Shown here: positions 37,613 through 43,647 of the stretch, piece after piece
Layout of the letters: every line of letters begins with the position of its first letter
Numbering within the stretch: position 1 is the stretch's first letter
NCBI GenBank assembly: GCA_947627195.1
Contig: CANQVC010000009.1
Location: forward strand, 1 to 43,647
Source of the DNA: an uncultured Bacilli bacterium
GTDB lineage: Bacteria > Bacillota_I > Bacilli_A > ML615J-28 > CAG-698
Length of the DNA: 43,647 bases
Reading direction: 5' to 3'
The notes under the pieces: generated by a model
Database searches by the model: none
Seen by the model: the letters and a program-made list of their open reading frames with translations, nothing else
Told to the model about the DNA's origin: nothing
Translations under genes and position numbers: made by a program

Positions 37613-38149
37613 ATGAATTGGCTTCCAAGTTGGGTTATTGACCATGCCGACGAATTGGCAAAATTAGCATTTGTAGTAATGATATTAATAGTTATTGTAT
37701 CAATGATTTTTTTGTTTTTTGCTTTTTGCGTAATTTGTAAAAAAATTTTTAATTTAATAAAAAATTTTTCTAATTATGTAAAATCGAAATACACACCAAA
37801 ACCTCAAAAACTAAAACCTACGAAAATTGATGGACAGTTAAAAAATATTGGTAATGGTATTCTTGAAACATTAAGTTATATTGAGAGTGCTAGAGAAATT
37901 GCAAGTGATTGTGCTAATTCTGAAATAATTAAAACTTCAATTGACAATATAGAAATTCATTTGCTAAAGTATCTTGATAGTTATACACCTTTAGAAAATG
38001 AAAAATTTGATTTTAATACGATGGAATTTGAACCAAAAGCTAATAACGGAGAGTTAGTTAAAAAAACTATTACGCCAGGGAAAAAAATAGGTAATTTAAT
38101 TATCAAAAAGGCTTTGGTCGAATTAAAGGATGGTGAAGTAAATGAATAA
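37613..38149 (+). CDS. Membrane-anchored GrpE-like protein
   Basis: This 178-aa protein has a membrane span at about residues 17-42, a basic Pro/Lys linker (about 57-72), a helical segment (about 78-122) and a small beta-like end (about 125-171). The last two resemble GrpE in order and pattern. ILETLSYIESAREIA sits where GrpE has LLPVLDNLERAL. An acidic turn is followed by FDFNTMEFEP, like the GrpE FDP-H-AV strand. The terminal PGKKIGNLIIKKALVEL resembles GYKLxDRVLRPAxVxV. GrpE proteins release ADP from Hsp70. The gene overlaps an Hsp70-like gene by 8 bp, which strongly supports a matched pair. Similarity is weak, so the call rests on pattern plus context. An AGAGG ribosome site precedes the ATG. 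Confidence 0.6.
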   Translation: MNWLPSWVIDHADELAKLAFVVMILIVIVSMIFLFFAFCVICKKIFNLIKNFSNYVKSKYTPKPQKLKPTKIDGQLKNIGNGILETLSYIESAREIASDCANSEIIKTSIDNIEIHLLKYLDSYTPLENEKFDFNTMEFEPKANNGELVKKTITPGKKIGNLIIKKALVELKDGEVNE

Positions 38150-40214
38150 ACTTGTAATTGGTTTAGATATTGGAACACAGTTTTGTTATGCTGGATATTT
38201 GATTAAAGATGGAAAAGGTGGATTTAAAAGCAAATTTAAACCTGCTTTTGATGCTGAAAACAATAAGTTAGGCATTCCATCTTTAATCATTGTTGACAAA
38301 GATAATCCTAAAAATTTATATGCAGGAATTGAAGCTTATGACCTATTAAAAAGTCATCCAGATAAATATGTTTCTATGAGTGAATCATTCAAAACTTTTG
38401 TGTTAAACAATTGTGACATTGATTCTAAAATTTATCCTTTTGATGATTTAGATGAAGCATATAAAGTTAAGGAAATATTAAATGTATTAATGAGTGCACT
38501 AAATGCAACTATAAAAAAATATCTTGACAATGATTCTAATTTGAGTGATGGTTATAACATTGAAGAAATACATTTTGCTTGTCCAAATTTAAGTCAAAAA
38601 GACGACATTAATGATGAAAGCACACTTAATAAGTATATTGAAACGTTAAGACATGTAATTGAATGTGCATTTGGTTCAACCGTTGATATTTCTGTTCATT
38701 TAGAAGGATTATTTGGTATTGAACTCGTAACAGCCCTTTTAGGGAAAAAATCTAATGAATATACAAATATTATTACTATAGATATTGGTGCTGGCACAAC
38801 TGATAATGCTATTTCAGTGAATAGTACAGCTCATGAAAGTAGTAAAAAAAATGATATGGACGTAATATGTCTCAATTCTGCTTATTTTGGTGCCCAAAAT
38901 ATTGATGAAATAATAGTAAATTCAGCAAATAATATCAAAGGTGGAAATAATTATGATTATTTAAAAAAGAATCCTTATGCTATTTGCAATATAAAAAAAT
39001 GGTTATTTGAGTCGGGTAATGTTGACGATAAAATTGATTCTAGATTAGAAGAAAATAAATCATATTTAAAAAGCGCAGTAATAAATGAAATGAATATAAT
39101 GGATAATTTTAGAAATTATGAACATATGATTGATAATATATCACAAAAATTATGTAAAATTAAAAATGATAATTCAAGTTTTTTAGTGGTACTTTTAGGT
39201 GGGACATCTAGAATTTCGTTTCTGAAGGATGAAATAGAAAATAACTTTAAAAAAAAGCATTTAAAATTCAAAATAAAATATTTATATGAACTTGTTGATG
39301 AAACTCATCACCAAGACATAAATGATGCAAACTTCATGGCTTATGCAGCAGCACATAATAATACATATCCTAAATGTTTCTCTCGTTCAGCACCAAAAGC
39401 AAAAATAGAAACAAAATTCATATCTGTTATTCAAAGAGTTGGAGCGCCTAATATAATTGCTGTAAAACTTGTAGGTGGTAACTATGCAATTATTGCATCA
39501 CCTGACCCCGAAGGAAACCCATATTTTTTAACAAAAGATGCTTATCGTTCCGTGAATGTAAGGGAGGAAGATGATAAAGAAGTGAAAACGTACCCTCCAA
39601 CATTTGATTTAAAATCCGTATTGTACTATTTCAGTACTAATGAAACTATTCCAGATGACACAACAGAACTTAAACCATTTAGCGAAAAATCTAGTATGTA
39701 TACTTGTATTCCAAGTAAGACAAATATTACTTGCTTAACTCGACATAATTTAACATCATATATTGGTGAAAAGAAAAAACTTCCTAGAAATAATGTTATA
39801 TGTCGCTATATTGGCTCTTTCTACAATTACGATCCTTCTATAAGTTTAGATAAAGCTTTAGAGATTATGACATATAATAACGATACATTAAAAGGTAATT
39901 ATGGAAATATTCCTATAGAACATCAATTAAAATATGATGAATTAAGAGATAAAATCAATCAAATCAATCAAAATAAAATAAAAGAAAAACAATTTGATGT
40001 AAATAGAAATAATCAAAGCACACCTTATAACATTTCAGTTAGTTTAGCTGTTCTCTTTGCCGTTATTTGTTTATGTGCTGGTATACCAATATATATTTCG
40101 GGTTATAAGTTACCAGGAACAATAATTTTCTGCATATTTACAACAGCATTTTTGTTGATTGGTGGTTATGCTATTTATTTGCGCTTTTCTCATAAAACAG
40201 ATAAAGTAAATTAA
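38142..40214 (+). CDS. Hsp70-family ATPase with C-terminal membrane hairpin
   Basis: This 690-aa protein has an actin/Hsp70-type nucleotide-binding domain. Phosphate-1 is GLDIGTQFCYAGY (about residues 7-19), phosphate-2 ITIDIGAGTTDNAI (about 211-224) and the adenosine motif VLLGGTSRISF (about 350-360). The region after about 400 is beta-rich but does not look like the DnaK substrate-binding domain, and the EEVD/acidic tail is missing. Two membrane spans at about 632-652 and 658-681 end the protein, so the ATPase faces the cytosol on a membrane hairpin. The GrpE-like partner gene overlaps its start. The N-terminal sequence is clearly Hsp70-like but far from DnaK. Substrate and purpose are unknown. 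Confidence 0.85.
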   Translation: MNKLVIGLDIGTQFCYAGYLIKDGKGGFKSKFKPAFDAENNKLGIPSLIIVDKDNPKNLYAGIEAYDLLKSHPDKYVSMSESFKTFVLNNCDIDSKIYPFDDLDEAYKVKEILNVLMSALNATIKKYLDNDSNLSDGYNIEEIHFACPNLSQKDDINDESTLNKYIETLRHVIECAFGSTVDISVHLEGLFGIELVTALLGKKSNEYTNIITIDIGAGTTDNAISVNSTAHESSKKNDMDVICLNSAYFGAQNIDEIIVNSANNIKGGNNYDYLKKNPYAICNIKKWLFESGNVDDKIDSRLEENKSYLKSAVINEMNIMDNFRNYEHMIDNISQKLCKIKNDNSSFLVVLLGGTSRISFLKDEIENNFKKKHLKFKIKYLYELVDETHHQDINDANFMAYAAAHNNTYPKCFSRSAPKAKIETKFISVIQRVGAPNIIAVKLVGGNYAIIASPDPEGNPYFLTKDAYRSVNVREEDDKEVKTYPPTFDLKSVLYYFSTNETIPDDTTELKPFSEKSSMYTCIPSKTNITCLTRHNLTSYIGEKKKLPRNNVICRYIGSFYNYDPSISLDKALEIMTYNNDTLKGNYGNIPIEHQLKYDELRDKINQINQNKIKEKQFDVNRNNQSTPYNISVSLAVLFAVICLCAGIPIYISGYKLPGTIIFCIFTTAFLLIGGYAIYLRFSHKTDKVN

Positions 40215-40239
40215 TTTTTCAATTCATAAAATATAATCA

Positions 40240-40268
40240 TTGATAATTCATTAATTTTCATATATAAT
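40240..40268 (+). promoter_or_regulatory. sigma-A promoter of the two-TM protein gene at 40314
   Basis: TTGATA (40240-40245), 17-bp spacer, TATAAT (40263-40268). It separates this gene from the Hsp70-like cluster. Confidence 0.75.
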
Positions 40269-40313
40269 AATATATAGACATAGTATAAAATATATTATTT
40301 ATTTGGAGTATTT

Positions 40314-40913
40314 ATGAAACATTTTCTCAAATGGCTTTTTTCCCCAATATCTAAATCAAAGAAATATCAATATGAATTAATATTCATATGTTGTTTAATA
40401 TCAATAATTATTGGTATTATATTTATCATTGATTTATTTAAAATATCAAATACAATAAAACAATTAATTACATTAATTATTCTTATATTTGGTCTTATGT
40501 TACTATTCTTATCAATTCTAAGAATTGTTAATATAGCTGATGAAAATCAAAAAATAAAAATAAAGAATGGAACTAAAAAATTTAAATATCCCGAATTATT
40601 ATATAAAATATCAGATATAGAAAAATGGATTTATAATTCTATAGAACCTGATATTATATATGTTAAAGGGAATGAGGAAAATAAAGTCACAATCATTGAA
40701 GTATCTTTTGAATATGATAAAACAAATAAAAGTTCACCTTGGATTAATAAAGAAATATTAATTAATGATAAAGAAATTATTAATTTAGATGACATAAAAG
40801 AAGAAATAAATTCATGTTGTTTGGTAAGTGATGATAATATTCATTTACTTGCTATTACTGAAATGAATAATCCCAAATATTTTCAAAAAATACTTGAATA
40901 TTTAGAAAAATGA
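40314..40913 (+). CDS. Two-TM protein of unknown function
   Basis: A 199-aa protein with membrane spans at about residues 22-43 and 48-70, then a cytosolic domain of about 120 residues rich in Ile, Lys, Glu and Asn. GGAG lies 5 nt before the ATG. It has its own promoter and terminator, so it may be independent of the upstream cluster even though it lies only 99 nt behind it. Family not recognised. Confidence 0.75.
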   Translation: MKHFLKWLFSPISKSKKYQYELIFICCLISIIIGIIFIIDLFKISNTIKQLITLIILIFGLMLLFLSILRIVNIADENQKIKIKNGTKKFKYPELLYKISDIEKWIYNSIEPDIIYVKGNEENKVTIIEVSFEYDKTNKSSPWINKEILINDKEIINLDDIKEEINSCCLVSDDNIHLLAITEMNNPKYFQKILEYLEK

Positions 40914-40922
40914 AACAATATT

Positions 40923-40959
40923 AAAGTGTAACTTTGTATACTATAAGTTACACTTTTTT
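40923..40959 (+). terminator. Rho-independent terminator after the gene at 40314
   Basis: Perfect 12-bp stem (40923-40934 with 40945-40956), 10-nt loop and a T run to 40959. Confidence 0.85.
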
Positions 40960-41001
40960 GATATTTCAATACAAAATAAAAAAATTGCAAAAAAAAGTAT
41001 T

Positions 41002-41037
41002 AAAATCAATGATAACGCTTAACAAATCATTAATTTT
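41002..41037 (+). promoter_or_regulatory. Operator-like inverted repeat over the promoter of the gene at 41083
   Basis: Arms 41002-41013 and 41026-41037 match at 11 of 12 positions around an 11-nt centre that contains the -35 element. A dimeric repressor binding here would cover the -35. There is no T tail, and it lies upstream of the predicted transcript start. Confidence 0.5.
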
Positions 41038-41047
41038 GTGGTAAAAT
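41019..41047 (+). promoter_or_regulatory. sigma-A promoter of the secreted protein gene at 41083
   Basis: TTAACA (41019-41024), 17-bp spacer and extended -10 TGGTAAAAT (41039-41047). The leader carries AAAGGAG at 41071-41077. Confidence 0.75.
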
Positions 41048-41082
41048 ATATAATGTATTATTATGTAATGAAAGGAGATTCT

Positions 41083-43647
41083 ATGAAGAAAAAATTACTG
41101 CATTTAGTCATAACTGTTTTGATTTTATCTACTTCATTAGGTGCACTTTTATCCGCAAATGAAGAAACTTCAAACCCTTATGACGGTAATGGCACTACTT
41201 TATTAGAACGACCTTCTTCGGGAAGCCCAAAAGATTATTCTGCTTTAGATAATATTGCAATAGCTTCATGGGTAGTCAAACATGCTGAAAGTTTTGAATC
41301 TCATACCGAAGGTGCCGTAGATGCTTCGATAGAAAACCAGTCAATTACTGGACGGAGGAAAATAATTGGTAATGACATGGTAAAAGAAGCAATAAGCTTA
41401 GGTTCTTTTAAAAGTATTGCAAAACAGTTTTTCTTACATGATAGTAAAGCTTTTTATCGTGACTCTTCTAAAGTAAACGCCTCAGATGATGTTGTTTGGA
41501 AAAACAATGTTAGTATATATACAAAAGATGATTTTTATGAACAACATGGTATTGACCCAAGGGCGATGACAAGCTATATTATCAATAAAGATACTGTTAT
41601 AGGTGAACCAGTTGTTCTTGATGAGAATCCAGAAAATTATACAGTTGAACTAGATTTGGATCCAAATGTAGCTCCATTTTATTATCGCAAAGAAATGAAA
41701 TTAGTTTCAGGATTATCTAGTTATCCGAATTTTAAATCAATTCACATGAGAATCTGTATGAATGAACGCTGGGAAGTAAAAGAAATATATTATGTTGCAA
41801 ATTATAGCATTAAAATGTTAATATCATTAGATTGTGAAGAAGAGGTTACAGAAAAATTTACTTTTGGTGTTAATACTGAAATAGAAGAAAAACCTTTTTA
41901 TCAACAATTCTATAATGAAGATGTTAGTGGTAATCAACCTGAAGAAAAAGATGCTTTAACATATTTAGAAGAAGCATTATTACCAATGTTAGCAACTAAA
42001 TCTAATTTTGATGTTAATTTGAAATATAAAGATTTTGAAGAAAATGGTTCAATTGAATTTAAAGCTGATGTAATGAGTATTATAAAAACTATGCAAACAG
42101 GTGGTATGGAAGTTACCCAAGAATTCCTAAAGAATATATTATTAAATGGAAAATTTGGTGATTGTACATATTTATCATTGCAAGATGGTATTTTATATTT
42201 CACATATGATGCTTATAAATATCGTTTAGACGTTAGTGAATTAATTAACTTATTTGATATTGATTTATCACAATTAGGTGATTTAACATCTTTATTAGGT
42301 AATATGGATACTTCATCATTCAATATGGATTTAGTAAAAAATGAACAAAATGTTACTATCCAATTAGAAGTATCTGGTTGTCACATTGAATTAAGAATGA
42401 TTGAGGTTGATTCAACTGCCTCATTAACAGGAATATTTATTAAATATAATGATTTAGAAGTAACATTAACTAAAACAAATAGTGAAATTGTTATGCCAAC
42501 AATTGATGATTCATATGTTGATTTAACTGATGCTAAATGGCTTTATCCAACAATTAAACAATTAATTGAAGCTAAGTCTTATCAAATTGATTTAAATATG
42601 TATTATCAAGATATTAATATTGTTGGAAAAGCAAAAATTGATAAGGATAATGATGTTTCTATTAATTTACAATTAATGCTTCCTGAAGTCATTGAATTGG
42701 AAGTTAGAATTGTTAATAAAGAAATATATTTAATATATAAAGATTCTATTTATCATGTTAATCCAAATGAATTAGATTCTATATCAACATTCTTAAAAGA
42801 GCAATTAAAAGATAACTTAAAAGATTTTGATATAGCAAGTATATTAAATGTTTTTGGTGGTATTACAGCTGCTAATAATAAAATTGAAATTTTATTATTA
42901 TTAAGTGCATTAACAATTAATAATAATGAATTATCAGATACAAAAGTTACTATAGAACATGTATCAGATAATAGTATTATTGTTAGTGTTGATTCTCTTG
43001 CTTTTGTTCATATTTATGATTGTGATGAACTAGATGTTGTAATTCCAAATGGGGAAATCATTGAATTTACAGATAATGTTCTAACTCTTTTTGAAACTAT
43101 TCCAAGTATCAAAGAAATAATTGAATCAAAAGGATTAGAAGGTGAATTCAATACACAAATTATTTACCAAGATTATGTAATTGATGTTAATGGTAAAATT
43201 ATATGTTCATTTGATACCAAAGAATTATATGTTCTATTATCATTAACTTATCAAGAACAAACATATAATATTAAAGCAATATTAAACGAAAAAGGATGTA
43301 AAATTGCAATTGGTCAAGAAGTTATTGAATTAACTTATAATGAATTAAATGAACTTATAAGTTCTATTGAAAAGTTAACAGGAACTAAATTAGATATTCC
43401 TGAAAAATCAATTAATGATTATCTTGATATGATTGATGCATTTACATTTAATGATGGTAAATTAGAAGTTGTTATTTTATTAGATCAAAGTAGAAAAATT
43501 ATTGTTAATTTAGATTTGAATGATCAAATTAAAATTGATATAGATTTAAAAGATCTAATCAAAGACAAAGTAGAAATAAGTCCAATAACAATAGAAATAA
43601 AAGGTAAAGAAAATACAATCGAAGAAGTAGAAGCAAGTACAATCACA
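41083..43647 (+). CDS. Large secreted protein with LolA/LppX-like modules (3' end outside window)
   Basis: The reading frame is open for 855 codons from ATG 41083 to the last base, so the gene is cut by the window end. It has a classical signal peptide: MKKKLLH, a hydrophobic core, and likely cleavage after LLSA near residue 25. There is no lipobox Cys, so it is exported rather than lipidated, unlike the two giant proteins upstream. I see about four modules with long alternating strands, at about residues 50-275, 286-475, 484-655 and 662 onward. The middle ones end in VMPTIDD- and VIPNGE-type linkers like those of the 1503-aa lipoprotein. The first 230 or so codons use many GC-rich codons that are rare in the rest. 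Function unknown. Confidence 0.85.
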   Translation, partial: MKKKLLHLVITVLILSTSLGALLSANEETSNPYDGNGTTLLERPSSGSPKDYSALDNIAIASWVVKHAESFESHTEGAVDASIENQSITGRRKIIGNDMVKEAISLGSFKSIAKQFFLHDSKAFYRDSSKVNASDDVVWKNNVSIYTKDDFYEQHGIDPRAMTSYIINKDTVIGEPVVLDENPENYTVELDLDPNVAPFYYRKEMKLVSGLSSYPNFKSIHMRICMNERWEVKEIYYVANYSIKMLISLDCEEEVTEKFTFGVNTEIEEKPFYQQFYNEDVSGNQPEEKDALTYLEEALLPMLATKSNFDVNLKYKDFEENGSIEFKADVMSIIKTMQTGGMEVTQEFLKNILLNGKFGDCTYLSLQDGILYFTYDAYKYRLDVSELINLFDIDLSQLGDLTSLLGNMDTSSFNMDLVKNEQNVTIQLEVSGCHIELRMIEVDSTASLTGIFIKYNDLEVTLTKTNSEIVMPTIDDSYVDLTDAKWLYPTIKQLIEAKSYQIDLNMYYQDINIVGKAKIDKDNDVSINLQLMLPEVIELEVRIVNKEIYLIYKDSIYHVNPNELDSISTFLKEQLKDNLKDFDIASILNVFGGITAANNKIEILLLLSALTINNNELSDTKVTIEHVSDNSIIVSVDSLAFVHIYDCDELDVVIPNGEIIEFTDNVLTLFETIPSIKEIIESKGLEGEFNTQIIYQDYVIDVNGKIICSFDTKELYVLLSLTYQEQTYNIKAILNEKGCKIAIGQEVIELTYNELNELISSIEKLTGTKLDIPEKSINDYLDMIDAFTFNDGKLEVVILLDQSRKIIVNLDLNDQIKIDIDLKDLIKDKVEISPITIEIKGKENTIEEVEASTIT

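Noticed and set aside
41010-41023. Possible cre site TGATAACGCTTAAC near the promoter of the 41083 gene
   Set aside because: Two to three mismatches to the cre consensus; the 12-bp inverted repeat around it explains the symmetry better.

Overview
The window is very AT-rich, and every convincing gene lies on the + strand. Genes use the standard bacterial code: TGA is a stop (topA, murG) and Trp is TGG. The core genes are Firmicutes-like, but many are short or divergent in a Mollicutes-like way. The presence of spoIIGA, sigE and sigG, together with ftsW, murG, murB and ftsZ, points to a cell-walled, potentially spore-forming, probably uncultured low-GC member of the Bacilli (Erysipelotrichia/Mollicutes-related assemblage). 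This placement is inferred from gene content and sequence character; no phylogeny was run.

Region 1 (1-24 kb) is a housekeeping block in several transcription units. The first unit is a membrane protein, a TM-less FtsK, lepB, rbgA and rnhB. topA follows alone. Next come ftsY-ylxM-ffh, a coiled-coil protein, ruvA-ruvB and queA. The next unit is tgt plus a lipoprotein gene, followed by ftsW-murG-murB, ftsZ, and finally spoIIGA-sigE and sigG. Most units have a near-consensus sigma-A promoter and/or a T-tailed hairpin. sigG is preceded by a sequence matching the sigma-G consensus as I recall it, which suggests autoregulation in the forespore. The division cluster is compact and lacks ftsA and divIB/ftsQ between murB and spoIIGA.

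Region 2 (24-35.2 kb) holds two giant secreted lipoproteins (2189 and 1503 aa) built from three kinds of repeated module: about 80-residue Ig-like repeats, about 300-residue beta-rich modules with a DGFG signature, and about 200-residue modules that look LolA/LppX-like. Three Ig copies are almost identical at the DNA level with an exact 252-bp period. A third, related secreted protein starts at 41083 and runs off the window end.

Region 3 (35.2-41 kb) is the most novel part. It is a four-gene cluster encoding a small helical protein, a two-TM protein, a single-TM protein whose cytosolic part looks like a degenerate GrpE, and an Hsp70-type ATPase with two C-terminal TM segments in place of a recognisable substrate-binding domain. 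The GrpE-like and Hsp70-like genes overlap by 8 bp. Just upstream of the GrpE-like gene is a decayed second copy of its membrane anchor, broken by a one-base deletion. I read the cluster as an undescribed membrane-tethered Hsp70/GrpE machine of unknown purpose. A separate two-TM protein gene with its own promoter follows.
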